From: an uncultured Alphaproteobacteria bacterium
Lineage (GTDB): Bacteria; Pseudomonadota; Alphaproteobacteria; HIMB59
NCBI GenBank assembly: GCA_902518505.1
Contig: CABYGG010000002.1
Coordinates: 124,001 to 188,000 of the forward strand
Reading direction: 5' to 3'
Length of the DNA stretch: 64,000 nucleotides
Shown: piece after piece, positions 1-12,209 of the stretch
How positions within the stretch are numbered: position 1 is the stretch's first letter
How the letters are laid out: the number at the start of each line of letters is the position of its first letter
Position numbers and translations under genes: made by a program
Notes under the pieces: generated by a model
The model's database searches: none
What the model saw: only the letters and a program-made list of their open reading frames with translations
Told to the model about the DNA's origin: nothing

Positions 1-3000
1 CTTTGTAATTCCAAGGATCATCATTTTATAATTAACCTCTTTTTTACCATCTTTTTTTAGTGCGATATTCTTTTCTATGACTTCTATTTTATCTTTTATG
101 TCACCAACTAAATATTCACTGTCACCAGCATCGATTACTTCGACTTTTTGTAGCATTTGACGTGTAATACATTCTATGTGTTTGTCATCAATCAAAACAC
201 CTTGTAAACGGTAAACTTTCTGAACTTCTCTTACCATATATTCAGCTAAGGCCTCAATTCCAAGAATATTTAAAATATCTGTTGGTGCTGGAGTTCCATC
301 GACAATCATATCACCTTTTTTTACCTTATCTCCCTCATTAAAATAAATATAAGTACCTTTTGGGATTAAAAATTCTACCGGCTCTCCTTCTTCAGGATTG
401 ATAATAATCCTTCTTTTACTTTTAATGTCTTTACCAAATTCAATTGTTCCTGATATTTCTGCTAAAACAGCAGGATTCTTTGGTTTTCTTGATTCAAAAA
501 TATCAGCAACTCTTGGTAGTCCTCCTGTAATATCTTTTGTTTTTGAGGAAGCTCTTGGAATTCTAGCTATTACATCACCAGCAGTAACTTCTTTTCCTTT
601 TTCCATATTTAGAATGATACCAACACTTAAATCATAAGTAGATGAATTTTTTGATTTAATTGGACTGCCGTCTTTGTCTGTTATTAATAACTGTGGTTTT
701 AGATCTTGCTTTCCTTGAAAGCTTTTCCAATCAATAATAACTTTTGATGAGATACCAGTAGTCTCATCAAACTTCTCAATGAATGATACTCCCTCAACTA
801 GATCACTAAAATCTAATTTTCCAGTTTCCTCAGCGACGATAGGTACAGTGTAAGGATCCCATTCAAGTAATAGGCTATTTAACTTAACATCTGCACCGTT
901 TTTTACTAATAAAGTCGATCCATATGGAGCTCTAAATGAGGATACTAAAGATTTATTAGTATCAAATATTTCAAGCTCTGTGGTTCTATTAATAATTATT
1001 TCATTTTCAGATCCGTTTACAACAGATCTAAGATTTTTAATTTTAACTTTACCATCGCATGGGGATTCAAAGTTTGATTTTTCAGCGGAAGAACTCGCAA
1101 CACCTCCAACATGGAATGTTCTCATAGTTAATTGAGTTCCTGGCTCACCAATTGATTGAGCTGCTATAATTCCAACTGCTTCACCTGTGTTAACGGGTAC
1201 TCCTTTTGCTAAGTCTCTTCCATAAGATTTAGCACAAATACCATGTGTTGTTCCACAAGTGATAGGTGATTTAATTCTAACAGATGTAATATTTTCTTTT
1301 TCTAATAATTCAATTTCTTCGTGAGAAATGTAAGAGTCATTTTTTATTATTACATCACCTTTTTTGTTTTTAACATCATCAGCAAGATATCTACCAAAGA
1401 CTCTTTCTGTCAAAGGTATTGAAACTTCGCCAGACTCATAAATAGTGTCAACAGTTAATCCATTTTTACATGTACAATCTTTACATGTAATTGTTAAATC
1501 TTGAGCAACATCAACAAGTCTTCTAGTTAAATAACCTGAACTTGCAGTTTTAAGAGCAGTATCAGCTAAGCCTTTTCTAGCACCGTGAGTAGAGTTAAAA
1601 TATTCAAGAACTGTTAAACCATCTTTAAAATTAGATGTAATTGGATTTTCAATAATCTCTCCTGATGGTCTTGCCATCAAACCTCTCATACCCGCCAACT
1701 GCTTTAACTGAGCCTCAGAGCCACGTGCACCGGAGTCTGCCATGATATATACAGAATTAATTTGGCTATCTTTATTTGATGAAACAGTTTTCATCATTGC
1801 TTTAGCAACTTTGTCTGTACAAGTAGACCACAAGCCTACAACTTTATTATATTTTTCTCTTTCAGTAATAAGACCTTCTTGATATTGATTTTCAAGACTG
1901 TTTACTAGTTTTTGAGTATCTTGAATTAAAACATTCTTTTCCTCTGGAATAACTAAATCATCTTTTCCAAATGAAATACCTGCTTTAGCTGCATACTTAA
2001 AACCTACGTTCATGATTTGGTCAACAAATATGCAGGTCGCCTTTTGGCCTGTAAATCTGTAAACATTGTCTAAAAGATTACTAATATCTTTTTTTGTTAA
2101 GACTTTATTAATTACATCAAAAGGTAAATTTTTGTTCTCAGGTACTGTTTTAAAAAGCATAACTCTGCCAGCAGAGGTGGTATATTTTTTGTATTCAAAG
2201 CTATCAGTTTCAGAATTATATATTTTAGTCCTGTATAAAATAGGTGTATGTAGTTCTATAGTTTTATTTTCTAATGCAAATTCTACTTCACCTACATGTG
2301 AATAATATTTCTTTGCTTCTTCTTTTTCATTAATCAATGATAAATAGTAAATACCTAAAACTATATCTTGACTTGGAACAATAATCGGTTTCCCACTAGA
2401 GGGTGAAAGAATATTGTTAGTGCTCATCATTAAAACTCTTGCTTCTAGTTGGGCTTCTAGGCTCAAAGGTATGTGAACTGCCATCTGGTCACCATCAAAG
2501 TCTGCGTTAAAAGCTGTACAAACCAATGGATGTAGTTGAATAGCTTTACCTTCTATTAAAATAGGTTCAAATGCTTGAATGCCTAATCTATGCAAAGTAG
2601 GTGCTCTGTTTAAAAGAATTGGATGTTCTCTAATAACTTCATCAAGTATATCCCACACTTCAGGTCTCTCAGATTCAACCATTTTTCTTGCAGATTTAAG
2701 AGTTGAGGCAAATCCATAAGATTCAAGTTTATTGTATATAAATGGTTTAAATAACTCTAAAGCCATTTTTTTAGGTAGTCCACATTGATGAAGTTTTAAT
2801 TCCGGTCCTACAACAATTACTGACCGACCAGAGTAATCAACTCTTTTACCCAGTAAATTTTGTCTAAATCTACCTTGCTTACCTTTTAGCATTTCAGATA
2901 ATGATTTAAGAGGTCTTTTATTAGTGCTTGTAATAACTCTTCCTCTTCTTCCATTGTCAAAAAGAGCATCAACAGACTCTTGAAGCATTCTTTTTTCATT

Positions 3001-3882
3001 TCTAACAATAATGTCAGGGGCTCTTAAGTCTAAAAGTCTTTTTAACCTATTATTTCTATTTATAACTCTTCGGTACAAATCATTTAGATCAGATGTTGCA
3101 AAACGACCACCCTCTAGTGGCACAAGTGGTCTTAACTCTGGTGGAATAACAGGTAATACTTTTAAAATCATCCACTCGGGTTTTATATTAGAATTTTTGA
3201 ATCCTTCCATTACTTTCATTCTTTTTAAGATTTTTTTCTTTTTAGTTTCAGAAGAGGTAGATTCACTTTCCTCAACTAGTTTTTCTATTTCAGCGACTAA
3301 ATCAATCTTAGATAAAATTTCTTGTACAGCTTCAGCACCAATTCCATGTTTAAAAGAGTCTTCACCGAATTGATCAACAGCCTCTTCTAATTCTTCATCA
3401 TTAAGTAATTGATTAGGGCTTAAGCCAGACATCAAAGGGTCAATTACAATGTGACTTTCAAAATATAAAACCTTTTCTAGGTTCTTAAGAGTTATATCAA
3501 GAGCAAGACCAATTCTACTTGGTAATGATTTTAAAAACCAAATATGAGCAACAGGTGCAGCTAATTCAATATGTGCCATTCTCTCTCGTCTAACTTTGGA
3601 AAGTGTTACTTCAACACCACATTTTTCACATGTAATGCCTTTGAATTTCATTCTCTTGTATTTACCGCATAAACACTCATAATCTTTTGTAGGTCCAAAA
3701 ATTCTTGCACAAAATAAACCTTCTCTTTCAGGCTTAAAGGTTCTGTAGTTTATCGTCTCTGGTTTTTTGATTTCACCAAAAGACCATGATCTTATTTGCT
3801 CAGGGCTTGAAACAGAAATCTTAATCTGATCAAAATTTAGAGTTTGATTATTTGTTTTGAATAAATTGGTTAAATCTTTCAT
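1..3882 (-). CDS. rpoC: RNA polymerase beta' subunit (3' end cut by window)
   Basis: Largest catalytic subunit of RNA polymerase. The reading frame runs open from the ATG at 3882 to the window edge, 1294 codons; E. coli RpoC has 1407 residues, so about 110 C-terminal residues lie outside. The catalytic NADFDGDQM motif, whose three aspartates hold the active-site magnesium, is at residues 459-467 (2482-2508). The N-terminal zinc finger (CLCG followed by CEKC, near 3600-3690) and the second zinc site (ITCKDC, then [10 protein letters not shown], near 1240-1500) are both intact. The start overlaps the rpoB stop in an ATGA junction, so the two large subunits are translationally coupled. No intein or large insertion was seen. 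Confidence 0.98.
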   Translation of the reverse strand, partial: MKDLTNLFKTNNQTLNFDQIKISVSSPEQIRSWSFGEIKKPETINYRTFKPEREGLFCARIFGPTKDYECLCGKYKRMKFKGITCEKCGVEVTLSKVRRERMAHIELAAPVAHIWFLKSLPSRIGLALDITLKNLEKVLYFESHIVIDPLMSGLSPNQLLNDEELEEAVDQFGEDSFKHGIGAEAVQEILSKIDLVAEIEKLVEESESTSSETKKKKILKRMKVMEGFKNSNIKPEWMILKVLPVIPPELRPLVPLEGGRFATSDLNDLYRRVINRNNRLKRLLDLRAPDIIVRNEKRMLQESVDALFDNGRRGRVITSTNKRPLKSLSEMLKGKQGRFRQNLLGKRVDYSGRSVIVVGPELKLHQCGLPKKMALELFKPFIYNKLESYGFASTLKSARKMVESERPEVWDILDEVIREHPILLNRAPTLHRLGIQAFEPILIEGKAIQLHPLVCTAFNADFDGDQMAVHIPLSLEAQLEARVLMMSTNNILSPSSGKPIIVPSQDIVLGIYYLSLINEKEEAKKYYSHVGEVEFALENKTIELHTPILYRTKIYNSETDSFEYKKYTTSAGRVMLFKTVPENKNLPFDVINKVLTKKDISNLLDNVYRFTGQKATCIFVDQIMNVGFKYAAKAGISFGKDDLVIPEEKNVLIQDTQKLVNSLENQYQEGLITEREKYNKVVGLWSTCTDKVAKAMMKTVSSNKDSQINSVYIMADSGARGSEAQLKQLAGMRGLMARPSGEIIENPITSNFKDGLTVLEYFNSTHGARKGLADTALKTASSGYLTRRLVDVAQDLTITCKDCTCKNGLTVDTIYESGEVSIPLTERVFGRYLADDVKNKKGDVIIKNDSYISHEEIELLEKENITSVRIKSPITCGTTHGICAKSYGRDLAKGVPVNTGEAVGIIAAQSIGEPGTQLTMRTFHVGGVASSSAEKSNFESPCDGKVKIKNLRSVVNGSENEIIINRTTELEIFDTNKSLVSSFRAPYGSTLLVKNGADVKLNSLLLEWDPYTVPIVAEETGKLDFSDLVEGVSFIEKFDETTGISSKVIIDWKSFQGKQDLKPQLLITDKDGSPIKSKNSSTYDLSVGIILNMEKGKEVTAGDVIARIPRASSKTKDITGGLPRVADIFESRKPKNPAVLAEISGTIEFGKDIKSKRRIIINPEEGEPVEFLIPKGTYIYFNEGDKVKKGDMIVDGTPAPTDILNILGIEALAEYMVREVQKVYRLQGVLIDDKHIECITRQMLQKVEVIDAGDSEYLVGDIKDKIEVIEKNIALKKDGKKEVNYKMMILGITK

Positions 3883-6800
3883 TGTGCACTCTCTCTGTTA
3901 ACAGTGGGGTCTGTTTCTATTAATTCGACGTTTAATCCAAGGGATTTTAGCTCTTTAACTAGAACGTGAAATGACTCAGGTATTCCACTTTCAAAGTTAT
4001 AGTCACCTCTAATTAATGCTTCATAAACTTTTGTTCTTCCAGCTACATCATCTGATTTAATAGTAAGGATTTCTTGTAAAGTGTTGGATGCTCCATATGC
4101 TTCTAACGCCCATACTTCCATTTCTCCAAACCTTTGGCCACCAAATTGAGCTTTACCACCTAAAGGCTGCTGTGTAACAAGACTATAAGGGCCTATAGAT
4201 CTTGCATGAATTTTGTCATCAATCAAATGGTGAAGTTTTAGGATATACTTATAGCCTACTGTTACTTTTCTCTCAAATCTTTCTCCCGACCTGCCATCGT
4301 ATAAATGTACTTGGCCACTATTATCAAATCCAGCCTTATCCAATAGCTTTGTAATTTCGTGAGTATTCGTACCATCAAACACAGGTGTAGCAAAAGTCAC
4401 ACCTTTTTCTAAGTTACCTGCTAATTCAATAAGTTGATCATCATTCATTTTAACAATTTCAGTATTAGAATCTTTATTCTGTTCATAAAATCTGTTAAGT
4501 GACTCTTTTAACTGAATTATATTTCCTTCTTTCTTTGCCATATCTAAACTTTGGGAAATTTGTTTACCTATACCATATGCTGCCCAACCTAAATGTGTTT
4601 CCAAAATTTGACCAATATTCATTCTACTAGGAACCCCTAATGGATTTAATAAAACATCGACGGGTGTCCCATCTTCTAAGAAAGGCATGTCTTCAATTGG
4701 TACAATTTTTGAAATAACACCTTTGTTACCATGTCTTCCGGCCATCTTATCCCCAGCTTGCAATTTTCTTTTTACGGCTACAAAAACTTTTACCACTTTT
4801 AGAACACCAGGTAATAAATCGTCACCACTTTGAATTTTTTCAATTTTATTCTGGAATTTTTTATCTAACAAGATGACTGCATCACTAAAAATTTTCTTTT
4901 GAGATACAAATGTTTCCATTGAAGCACTGTCATCAACTTGAATTTGTTCCAATATCTCAATAGATTTTGATTTCAAAATATCTTCTTCAATTTTATTTCC
5001 CTTTGTAAATACATCTGTATTTGAACTAGCATTTTTATTTTTAAAAATACTAATTAGGTTTTGTTTGTAATTATTTTCTAAAATATTTTTTTCATCATCT
5101 CTGTCTTTAGCTAATCTATCAATTTCTACTCTTTCAATAGCAATAGTTCTTTCATCTTTTTCAACACCTCTACGAACCAATACTTGAACGTCAACTACAA
5201 CACCTGAGTAACCAGTTGGTAATCTCAAAGATGTATCTTTAACGTCAGCTGCTTTTTCTGAAAAAATTGCTCTTAATAACTTTTCTTCTGGAGTAATAGG
5301 TGAGTCGCCTTTTGGAGAGACTTTTCCCACAAGGATGTCTCCTGGTTTGACTTCGGAACCAATATAAACAATTCCTGCCTCGTCAAGATTAGTAATACTT
5401 TCATCACCAACATTAGGCATATCTCTTGTAATTTCCTCTGGGCCTAATTTGGTATCTCTACATAAAACCTCAAACTCTTCAATGTGAATTGAGGTATATC
5501 GATCTTCGTGAACAACTCTTTCTGACATTATTATAGAATCCTCAAAATTGTATCCGTTCCATGGCATGAAACCCACAAGTAAGTTTCTCCCTAAAGCCAA
5601 TTCTCCTAAATCTGTTGATGGTCCATCTGCAATGATATCTCCTCTTTCAACATAATCTCCTATTTTGACGATAGGCTTTTGATTAATAGCAGTACTTTGG
5701 TTGGATCTTTGGAATTTTTTCAAATTATAAATATCGACACCACTTTTATCCTTACTGATATTTTTGGAGTCTGATCTAATTACTATTCTTGATGAGTCAA
5801 CTTGATGAACATAGCCGCTATTTTTTGCAATCACAACAGCACCACTATCTCTTGCTACCTTTGATTCAAATCCAGTACCTACAAGGGGAGCCTCACTTTT
5901 TACAAGTGGAACAGCCTGTCTCATCATATTTGAACCCATTAATGCTCTATTTGCGTCATCATTTTCTAAGAATGGAATTAAGGATGCAGCAACAGAAACA
6001 AGTTGTTGAGGATTAACATCCATAAAATCTATCTCAGAGGGACTACAGAATATAAAATCACCTCTTCTTCTACAACTGACTTGATCTTCTCTAAATTTGC
6101 CATTTTCATTAATTGGGCTGTTTGCTTGGGCTATTGTGTAACTTTCTTCTTCATCAGCATTCAAATAAAGAACTTCATCAGTCACGTTACCTTTAACAAT
6201 CTTTCTGTAAGGTGTTTCAATGAAACCGTATTGATTTATTCTGGCAAAAGATGAGAGACTATTTATTAGACCGATGTTTGAACCCTCAGGTGTTTCTATA
6301 GGGCATATTCTACCGTAGTGAGTAGTGTGAACATCTCTTACCTCAAATCCAGCTCTCTCTCTGGTTAGACCGCCAGGCCCTAATGCAGAAATTCTTCTTT
6401 TGTGAGTTATCTCACTTAATGGATTTGTTTGGTCCATAAACTGACTTAATTGGCTTGTTCCAGTAAATTCTTTCAATACGGTTTGTATAGGTTTGGAGTT
6501 AACAAGGTCTTGAGGCATAATCGACTCAATATCAACTGTACCCATTTTTTCTCTAATTGCTCGCTCCATTCTTACTAATCCAATTCTATATTGGTTTTCA
6601 ATCAATTCTCCAACTGAACGAACACGTCTGTTTCCTAAATGGTCGATATCATCTTTGCCAGCACTCTCTGTTTTCATATCAAAAAGTTTTTTTGCAACAG
6701 CTAGGATGTCTGTTTTACTTAAAATTCTTGTTTTATTATCCTTGTTTAAAGATAAATAGGTGTTTAATTTTACCCTACCTACTTCGGACAAATCGTATCT

Positions 6801-8078
6801 GTCTTCACTAAAAAACATATTTTGAAATAAATAGTTACTCGCTTCTAATGTTGGTGGTTCGCCCGGTCTTAAAATTTTAAAGATATCAAATAAAGCTTCC
6901 TCTCGAGAATTATTTTTATCAGCTACAAGTGAGTTAATAACACCCAAGTTACCAGTAGCTTGATTAGCATTAATTACAGAGAATTGATTTATAGATAACT
7001 CCTCAAGTCTTTTGAAAAACTCTTCGCTTAATAATGTACCCGCCTCTGCATATACCAATCCATTATCAAAATTGATGATGTCGTTTGATAAATAAAAACC
7101 ATATAATTCCTCTTGTTTGAAGAAGAACTTATTTATTTTTTTGTCTTTAATTTCATTAAGTAATTTCAAAGATAATTTTACATCTTTAAAAGCTACTACT
7201 TCTTTAGTATTAGGATCTACAAGATTAAATGGAAGATTTTTATATTTAAATTTATTTAAGTCTAAATTAACAATCCACCCATCTTTATTTTTCTTAAAAT
7301 TAAAAGTCTCATAAAAGTATGTTAAAATTTCTTCTGACGTCATTCCAGAAACTTTATAGATATCTGGCTCAACTTTATTTTGTTTACATTCTTCCAAATA
7401 CTTTTCTGACGCTTTTGATGGCAACGCTTGTAAAATTGTAGTAGAAATCATTTTCTTTTTTCTATCTATTCTAAAGAAAAGGTTATCTTTATGGTCAAAT
7501 TCAAAATCCAACCAAGAACCTCTGTATGGAATAATTCTTGCGTTATATAAAACCTTACCACTTGCATGGGTTTTACCCTCATCATGGTCAAAAAATACTC
7601 CTGGAGATCTATGTAATTGACTTACAACAACTCTTTCAGTTCCATTGACAACAAAAGTACCATTATTTGTCATCAAAGGTAAATCACCGAGATAAACTAC
7701 TTGTTCTTTTATATCTCTTAGTGATTTTTCCTCAGTTTCTTCATTAATATCCCATATTATTAGTCGAAAAGTAACCATGAGTGAGGCTGAAAAGGTTAAA
7801 CCCTTTCTTCTACACTCATCTACATCGTACTTGGGATTATCAAGATAATAGTCAATATAATGAAGTTCAGATTTACCTGCATAGTCTTTAATGGGAAAGA
7901 CTGAATTAAAGACTTCTTGCAGTCCAGTATTTGAACGGTTCTCTACTGACTTTCCTAATTGTAGGAACTTATCGTAGGAAATTTTTTGAATATCTACTAA
8001 ATTTGGAACTTCGATCGTTTTACCGATCTTACCAAAAGAATAGCGAATTCGTTTTTTTTCTGTAAAGCTAAGTGGCAT
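3879..8078 (-). CDS. rpoB: RNA polymerase beta subunit
   Basis: Second large subunit of RNA polymerase, forming the catalytic cleft with RpoC and carrying the rifampicin pocket. The protein has 1399 residues, slightly longer than E. coli RpoB (1342). Visible family blocks include the rifampicin region with [20 protein letters not shown], the [18 protein letters not shown] segment, the [11 protein letters not shown] block, and the C-terminal [18 protein letters not shown] block. The rifampicin-region residues look wild type by comparison with the E. coli pattern. It follows rplL after 25 bases and ends in an ATGA overlap with rpoC. There is no attenuator-like hairpin in the rplL-rpoB gap. Confidence 0.98.
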   Translation of the reverse strand: MPLSFTEKKRIRYSFGKIGKTIEVPNLVDIQKISYDKFLQLGKSVENRSNTGLQEVFNSVFPIKDYAGKSELHYIDYYLDNPKYDVDECRRKGLTFSASLMVTFRLIIWDINEETEEKSLRDIKEQVVYLGDLPLMTNNGTFVVNGTERVVVSQLHRSPGVFFDHDEGKTHASGKVLYNARIIPYRGSWLDFEFDHKDNLFFRIDRKKKMISTTILQALPSKASEKYLEECKQNKVEPDIYKVSGMTSEEILTYFYETFNFKKNKDGWIVNLDLNKFKYKNLPFNLVDPNTKEVVAFKDVKLSLKLLNEIKDKKINKFFFKQEELYGFYLSNDIINFDNGLVYAEAGTLLSEEFFKRLEELSINQFSVINANQATGNLGVINSLVADKNNSREEALFDIFKILRPGEPPTLEASNYLFQNMFFSEDRYDLSEVGRVKLNTYLSLNKDNKTRILSKTDILAVAKKLFDMKTESAGKDDIDHLGNRRVRSVGELIENQYRIGLVRMERAIREKMGTVDIESIMPQDLVNSKPIQTVLKEFTGTSQLSQFMDQTNPLSEITHKRRISALGPGGLTRERAGFEVRDVHTTHYGRICPIETPEGSNIGLINSLSSFARINQYGFIETPYRKIVKGNVTDEVLYLNADEEESYTIAQANSPINENGKFREDQVSCRRRGDFIFCSPSEIDFMDVNPQQLVSVAASLIPFLENDDANRALMGSNMMRQAVPLVKSEAPLVGTGFESKVARDSGAVVIAKNSGYVHQVDSSRIVIRSDSKNISKDKSGVDIYNLKKFQRSNQSTAINQKPIVKIGDYVERGDIIADGPSTDLGELALGRNLLVGFMPWNGYNFEDSIIMSERVVHEDRYTSIHIEEFEVLCRDTKLGPEEITRDMPNVGDESITNLDEAGIVYIGSEVKPGDILVGKVSPKGDSPITPEEKLLRAIFSEKAADVKDTSLRLPTGYSGVVVDVQVLVRRGVEKDERTIAIERVEIDRLAKDRDDEKNILENNYKQNLISIFKNKNASSNTDVFTKGNKIEEDILKSKSIEILEQIQVDDSASMETFVSQKKIFSDAVILLDKKFQNKIEKIQSGDDLLPGVLKVVKVFVAVKRKLQAGDKMAGRHGNKGVISKIVPIEDMPFLEDGTPVDVLLNPLGVPSRMNIGQILETHLGWAAYGIGKQISQSLDMAKKEGNIIQLKESLNRFYEQNKDSNTEIVKMNDDQLIELAGNLEKGVTFATPVFDGTNTHEITKLLDKAGFDNSGQVHLYDGRSGERFERKVTVGYKYILKLHHLIDDKIHARSIGPYSLVTQQPLGGKAQFGGQRFGEMEVWALEAYGASNTLQEILTIKSDDVAGRTKVYEALIRGDYNFESGIPESFHVLVKELKSLGLNVELIETDPTVNRESAQ

Positions 8079-8103
8079 ATTATATAGAACCTATAATAAT
8101 TAA

Positions 8104-8478
8104 TTATTTAAGTTCTACTTTTGCGCCTGCGGCTTCTAGCTGAGTCTTCATAGCTTCCGCCTCTTCTTTCTTAGCTCCTTCTTTTAAAGTTTTCGGAGCA
8201 CCTTCAACCATGTCTTTAGCTTCTTTTAAACCAAGACCTGTAATTGCTCTTACTTCTTTAATAACATTAATTTTTTGATCCCCTGCTGCTGAAAGCACTA
8301 CATCAAAAGCATCTTTTTCTTCTGCTGCGTCAGCTGCAGGAGCTGCTCCACCTGCTGCTACTGCTACAGGTGCCGCTGCGGTTACACCCCATTTTTCTTC
8401 TAATAGTTTTGAAAGTTCTGCTGCTTCCATTACTGTTAGTGTTGATAGCTCATCAACAATTTTATTTAAATCTGCCAT
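8104..8478 (-). CDS. rplL: 50S ribosomal protein L7/L12
   Basis: Stalk protein of the large ribosomal subunit that recruits translational GTPases; it is the only ribosomal protein present in several copies per ribosome. It has 124 residues, the usual length. An N-terminal dimerisation helix (about residues 1-33) is followed by an alanine-rich hinge (about 34-53) and the conserved C-terminal domain containing [20 protein letters not shown]. The gene is preceded by a strong Shine-Dalgarno sequence, stronger than at its overlapping neighbours, which fits the need for extra copies. Base composition is less AT-rich than most of the window because of the alanine codons. Confidence 0.98.
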   Translation of the reverse strand: MADLNKIVDELSTLTVMEAAELSKLLEEKWGVTAAAPVAVAAGGAAPAADAAEEKDAFDVVLSAAGDQKINVIKEVRAITGLGLKEAKDMVEGAPKTLKEGAKKEEAEAMKTQLEAAGAKVELK

Positions 8479-8487
8479 TTTTTTTGT

Positions 8488-8495
8488 CTCTCCCT
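8488..8495 (-). promoter_or_regulatory. strong Shine-Dalgarno of rplL
   Basis: On the minus strand the sequence AGGGAGAG ends nine bases before the rplL ATG. The genes just upstream, rplA and rplJ, start by stop-start overlap instead. A strong independent ribosome binding site here would raise L7/L12 output over L10, as its multi-copy stoichiometry requires. Confidence 0.6.
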
Positions 8496-8497
8496 AA

Positions 8498-9004
8498 TTA
8501 GTCTTTTTTGTTTTGTAGTATTGAAATAATATCCTGATCTGGTCTTTGTAATAATCTTACAAGCTTTGAAGCAGGAGCATTGATCAATCCAACTATTTTT
8601 CCTCTTATTTCTTCAAGAGAAGGTAAAGTTGCAACCTTTGCTATATCCTCTTTTGAATATAACTGGTTATCAAAAAAAGCTGCCTCTGCAGATAGCTTTT
8701 TTAAATCTTTTTCAAATTTTTTACAAACTTTTGCAGTTCCAACAGGATTATTTGTAAAAATTAATAATTTTTGATTAGATAAAAAATCAATTAGACCTTT
8801 TTTTTCATCATCTTTGTTAACAAATATTTTAACGATATTATTTTTAGAAACTTTAGTTACTCCATCATTGTTTCTAATTTCAGTTCGAAATTCGATCATC
8901 TCCTTAACCGACATCTCTGAGAAAGATGCAACAAATAGTGCGGAGTAATTCTTGGACATTTGATCAAGATTTTCAATATATTGTTGTTTTTCAGCTTTAT
9001 TCAT
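8498..9004 (-). CDS. rplJ: 50S ribosomal protein L10
   Basis: L10 forms the base of the ribosomal stalk and binds L7/L12 dimers through its C-terminal helix. The protein has 168 residues with the family pattern: an N-terminal helix (MNKAEKQQYIENLDQM), the central VSKNNIVKIF segment, and the C-terminal helix ending near LQRPDQDIISILQNKKD. The ATG at 9004 shares its A with the rplA stop in a TAATG junction. There is therefore no leader between rplA and rplJ in which L10 could bind and repress translation, as it does in E. coli. Confidence 0.97.
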   Translation of the reverse strand: MNKAEKQQYIENLDQMSKNYSALFVASFSEMSVKEMIEFRTEIRNNDGVTKVSKNNIVKIFVNKDDEKKGLIDFLSNQKLLIFTNNPVGTAKVCKKFEKDLKKLSAEAAFFDNQLYSKEDIAKVATLPSLEEIRGKIVGLINAPASKLVRLLQRPDQDIISILQNKKD

Positions 9005-9678
9005 TAAATTTCAACCCTTAAACCAAAACCCATAGATGATGATATATAAACAGAATTCACAAAGTTACCCTTCAAGCCTGATGGTTTTATTTTTTTTATT
9101 TCATCAATAAATGAAGTTACGTTTTCAGTTAATTTACTTTCATCGAAACTAACTTTACCCAAAGCAGCGTGAATAGTTCCTGCTTTGTCATTTTTGTATG
9201 CTACTAGTCCTTTATTAATATTTTCAATTGTGCTTTTGATATCATTTGTAACAGTTCCTGTCTTAGGATTAGGCATTAAACCTTTCGGGCCTAAAATTTT
9301 AGCAATTTTACTTACGACTGACATCATGTCTGGAGTAGCTACAATTACATCTACATCGATTTTTTTTTCAAGTGAGGAAATTAAATCATCTCCTCCAACA
9401 TGTTTAGCTCCAGCTGCTTTAGCCTCCTCTGCAGCTTTTCCTTGAGCAAAAACTGCTATTTGAACTTTTTTTCCTAAACCATGAGGCGGTATAAAACTAC
9501 CTCTGACATTTTGATCAGACTGTTTAGAGTCAATACCTGTATTGATTGATACTTCTAGAGACTCGTCAAATTTTACATATTTTTTTTCTTTAATAATTTT
9601 AACTGCATCAGATACCTTGTATGACTTTTTAAAGTCTATGCCTTCGATTTGTTTTTTTTTGTTTTTAGTTAATTTCAT
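9004..9678 (-). CDS. rplA: 50S ribosomal protein L1
   Basis: L1 forms the L1 stalk that controls release of deacylated tRNA from the E site. It has 224 residues, close to the family norm of about 230. Conserved blocks include the RGSFIPPHGLGKKVQIAVFA segment, ILGPKGLMPNPKTGTVT, and the C-terminal SSSMGFGLRVE. The start shares one base with the rplK stop in a TAATG junction, and the stop shares one base with the rplJ start. In E. coli L1 represses the rplK-rplA message at a leader before rplK; here rplK follows nusG by four bases, so any such site would have to lie inside coding sequence. Confidence 0.97.
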   Translation of the reverse strand: MKLTKNKKKQIEGIDFKKSYKVSDAVKIIKEKKYVKFDESLEVSINTGIDSKQSDQNVRGSFIPPHGLGKKVQIAVFAQGKAAEEAKAAGAKHVGGDDLISSLEKKIDVDVIVATPDMMSVVSKIAKILGPKGLMPNPKTGTVTNDIKSTIENINKGLVAYKNDKAGTIHAALGKVSFDESKLTENVTSFIDEIKKIKPSGLKGNFVNSVYISSSMGFGLRVEI

Positions 9679-10103
9679 TATACGACTTCCATTCCCATTG
9701 ACCTTGCTGATCCAAGTATTATTTTTGATGCTTGATCAACATCATAGGCGTTGAGATCTTCTAATTTCTCTTTTGCAATCTCTTCCACCTGCTTCATTGT
9801 AACCTTACCTAATGTTGATCGGCCAGGTGTTTGACAACCTTTTTTTATTTTTGCAGCTTTTTTTAAATAAAAAGTAACGGGTGGTTTTTTTGTGACAAAA
9901 TCAAATGATCTATCTTTGTATGCTGTAATTATAGTTGGGATAGGTGCGCCCTTTTCCAAATCTTTTGTCTTATCATTGAACTGTTTACAGAAGTCTTGAA
10001 TGTTTAAACCTTTTTGACCTAAAGCAGGACCGACAGGAGGTGCTGGATTAGCTGAACCAGCAGGAATTTGTAATTTTATATATCCTAGAATTTCTTTAGC
10101 CAT
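9678..10103 (-). CDS. rplK: 50S ribosomal protein L11
   Basis: L11 forms the GTPase-associated centre with 23S rRNA and is required for the RelA-type stringent response. The protein is 141 residues, the usual length. The N-terminal proline-rich stretch with [16 protein letters not shown], which is the thiostrepton-binding side, is intact. The C-terminal RNA-binding domain ends with [13 protein letters not shown]. It begins four bases after the nusG stop and ends in a TAATG overlap with rplA, so it is translated as part of a tightly coupled run. Confidence 0.98.
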   Translation of the reverse strand: MAKEILGYIKLQIPAGSANPAPPVGPALGQKGLNIQDFCKQFNDKTKDLEKGAPIPTIITAYKDRSFDFVTKKPPVTFYLKKAAKIKKGCQTPGRSTLGKVTMKQVEEIAKEKLEDLNAYDVDQASKIILGSARSMGMEVV

Positions 10104-10107
10104 AATA

Positions 10108-10653
10108 TTAGCCCTTTACCACTTGTGAATAATCTAGTTCTAAAGGTGTCGGTCTCCCAAAAATTGAGACGGACACTTTAAGCTTTTGTCTTGAACTGTC
10201 AACCTCTTCTATGATACCACTAAATGAAGCAAATGGACCATCAGACACCTTAATCTGCTCACCAACTTCATACTCAAACTTAGGTTTAGGATTATCAACA
10301 CCTTCAGTAATGTCCTGTAATAATTTAGATACCTCTCGTTCAGATATGGCAATTGGCTTATCTTTCGTGCCAAGAAAATTTGAAACTTTTGGTATATCTC
10401 TAACTAAATGCCAAGTGTCATCGTTCATTATCATCTTGATTAAAACATATCCTGGGAAAAATTTTTTTTCAGAGTTAACTCTGACACCTCTTCTTACCTC
10501 CACTACTGCTTGAGTAGGAACAGATACTTCAGATATGGAGTCTTCTAAATTGACTTTTTTTGCCTCATCTAAAATTGAGTCAGCAACTTTTTTCTCAAAG
10601 CCAGAGTGACAGTGTACAACATACCACTTTGATGTATCAGTATTTTCAACCAT
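10108..10653 (-). CDS. nusG: transcription termination/antitermination factor NusG
   Basis: NusG binds RNA polymerase through its N-terminal domain and links it to Rho or to the ribosome through its C-terminal KOW domain. The protein has 181 residues, as in E. coli. The N-terminal segment [16 protein letters not shown] and the [10 protein letters not shown] block identify the NGN domain. The KOW domain is near the C-terminus, with [17 protein letters not shown]. It lies between secE (four-base gap) and rplK (four-base gap), the classical arrangement. Confidence 0.97.
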   Translation of the reverse strand: MVENTDTSKWYVVHCHSGFEKKVADSILDEAKKVNLEDSISEVSVPTQAVVEVRRGVRVNSEKKFFPGYVLIKMIMNDDTWHLVRDIPKVSNFLGTKDKPIAISEREVSKLLQDITEGVDNPKPKFEYEVGEQIKVSDGPFASFSGIIEEVDSSRQKLKVSVSIFGRPTPLELDYSQVVKG

Positions 10654-10657
10654 TAAA

Positions 10658-10843
10658 TTATCCTAGAACTATTCTCACAATAAAAGAAAAAAATTGGTCT
10701 AAGAGCATTAAAATAATTGCAGCAATACTAATTACAACCAAAACGATACCTGCTGATGTGAAAGTCTCTCTCTTGGAGGGCCAGGTAACTTTAGATACCT
10801 CCTGTCGAACTTCTCTTAAATATTTAGCAGGATTAAATTTCAT
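10658..10843 (-). CDS. secE: preprotein translocase subunit SecE
   Basis: Small essential subunit of the SecYEG channel. The protein has 61 residues, the short single-span form found in most bacteria outside the enterics. The conserved cytoplasmic amphipathic helix (FNPAKYLREVRQEVSKVTWPSKRET) precedes one transmembrane helix (about residues 30-55). It sits between tRNA-Trp and nusG in the usual order. Confidence 0.95.
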   Translation of the reverse strand: MKFNPAKYLREVRQEVSKVTWPSKRETFTSAGIVLVVISIAAIILMLLDQFFSFIVRIVLG

Positions 10844-10861
10844 AATTTTTATTTATAATTT

Positions 10862-10937
10862 TGGCAGGAGTGGCAGGCATCGAACCCGCAACCTCCGGTT
10901 TTGGAGACCGGCGCTCTACCAGTTGAGCTACACTCCT
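10862..10937 (-). tRNA. tRNA-Trp (anticodon CCA)
   Basis: On the minus strand a 76-base cloverleaf begins AGGAGTG and ends CACTCCT, then G and an encoded CCA. The anticodon loop TCTCCAA gives CCA for tryptophan. The T-arm GGTTCGATG is standard. It lies between tuf and secE on the same strand, a conserved position, and must be cut out of a tuf-secE transcript. Confidence 0.97.
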
Positions 10938-10966
10938 TCATATTAGTATTACTGCAGAGAATATTT

Positions 10967-12157
10967 TTATTCGATAATCTCTGAAACAACTCCTGAACCA
11001 ACAGTTCTACCACCTTCACGAATAGCAAAACGTAAATTGTTATTCATTGCGATAGGAGCAAGTAATTCAACTTCAAGTGTAATATTATCTCCAGGCATTA
11101 CCATTTCAGTACCTTCAGGCAATTTAATTGAACCAGTAACATCAGTGGTTCTAAAATAAAACTGAGGTCTGTAATTTGCAAAGAAAGGAGTATGTCTCCC
11201 ACCCTCTTCTTTGCTTAAAGCGTAAATCTCTGCTTTAAATTTTTTGTGAGGTTTAATACTACCAGGAGCTGCCAAAACTTGGCCTCTTTCAACCTCTTCC
11301 TTTTTTGTTCCACGAAGAAGGGCACCAATATTATCTCCAGCTTCACCTGAGTCTAATAGTTTTCTAAACATCTCAACTCCGGTACAAACTGTTTTGGTTG
11401 TATCTTTTAAACCAATAATTTCAATTTCTTCACCTGGTTTAATAACACCTTGTTCAACTCTTCCAGTAACAACAGTACCTCTTCCAGAAATAGAAAATAC
11501 GTCTTCAACTGGCATCAAGAAAGGTTTATCTAATTCTCTTGTAGGAGCAGGAATATACTCATCAATTTTTGACATTAATTCAATGATTGAATTTTTACCA
11601 ATATTTTCATCTCTGTCTTCTACAGCTGCAAGAGCTGATCCTTTAACGATTGGAATATCATCACCTGGGAAATCATATTTTGACAGAAGCTCTCTTATTT
11701 CAACTTCTACAAGTTCTAATAATTCTTGATCATCTACTTGATCAACTTTATTTAGGTAAACAACTAGTGCTGGTACACCAACCTGTCTAGCTAAAAGAAT
11801 GTGTTCACGTGTTTGAGGCATTGGACCATCAGCTGCGTTAACAACTAAAATACCTCCGTCCATCTGAGCAGCACCTGTAATCATATTTTTTACGTAGTCT
11901 GCGTGACCTGGACAGTCGACGTGAGCATAGTGTCTTTTATCAGTTGAATACTCAACGTGCGCTGTTGAAATTGTTATACCTCTCTCTTTTTCTTCAGGTG
12001 CTTTATCAATTTCATCATACGCTGTAAACTCTGCTCCACCTTTTTCTGCCAAAACTTTTGTTATTGCTGCAGTAAGTGTAGTTTTACCATGGTCGACGTG
12101 ACCGATAGTTCCGATGTTGACGTGTTCTTTCGATCTGTCAAATTTTTCTTTAGTCAT
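10967..12157 (-). CDS. tuf: elongation factor Tu
   Basis: GTPase that delivers aminoacyl-tRNA to the ribosome. The protein has 396 residues, the usual length. The G1 motif GHVDHGKTT (about residues 18-26), the G3 motif DCPGHADY, the G4 motif NKVD and the GSAL G5 motif are all present, followed by beta-barrel domains 2 and 3. A clear Shine-Dalgarno, AGAGGTAAC at 12166-12174, precedes the ATG. The gene is flanked by tRNA-Gly upstream and tRNA-Trp downstream on the same strand, so its message must be released by tRNA processing. It is the only tuf copy in the window. Confidence 0.98.
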   Translation of the reverse strand: MTKEKFDRSKEHVNIGTIGHVDHGKTTLTAAITKVLAEKGGAEFTAYDEIDKAPEEKERGITISTAHVEYSTDKRHYAHVDCPGHADYVKNMITGAAQMDGGILVVNAADGPMPQTREHILLARQVGVPALVVYLNKVDQVDDQELLELVEVEIRELLSKYDFPGDDIPIVKGSALAAVEDRDENIGKNSIIELMSKIDEYIPAPTRELDKPFLMPVEDVFSISGRGTVVTGRVEQGVIKPGEEIEIIGLKDTTKTVCTGVEMFRKLLDSGEAGDNIGALLRGTKKEEVERGQVLAAPGSIKPHKKFKAEIYALSKEEGGRHTPFFANYRPQFYFRTTDVTGSIKLPEGTEMVMPGDNITLEVELLAPIAMNNNLRFAIREGGRTVGSGVVSEIIE

Positions 12158-12209
12158 TTTAAGTTGTTACCTCTTTTTAATATCTATTACTTAATTTTTT
12201 CAATGTACT

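Noticed and set aside
398-3373. Open frames on the plus strand opposite rpoC, up to 120 residues
   Set aside because: They lie wholly antisense to well conserved rpoC coding sequence and show no family motif or ribosome site.
5789-7314. Plus-strand open frames opposite rpoB
   Set aside because: Antisense to conserved rpoB, with low-complexity Phe, Leu and Ser rich translations typical of shadow frames.
8079-8103. Possible attenuator between rplL and rpoB
   Set aside because: The 25-base spacer is AT only, with no stem able to form.
10560-10946. A 128-residue plus-strand frame across secE and tRNA-Trp
   Set aside because: It crosses a tRNA gene and two minus-strand genes; the translation resembles tRNA read as protein.
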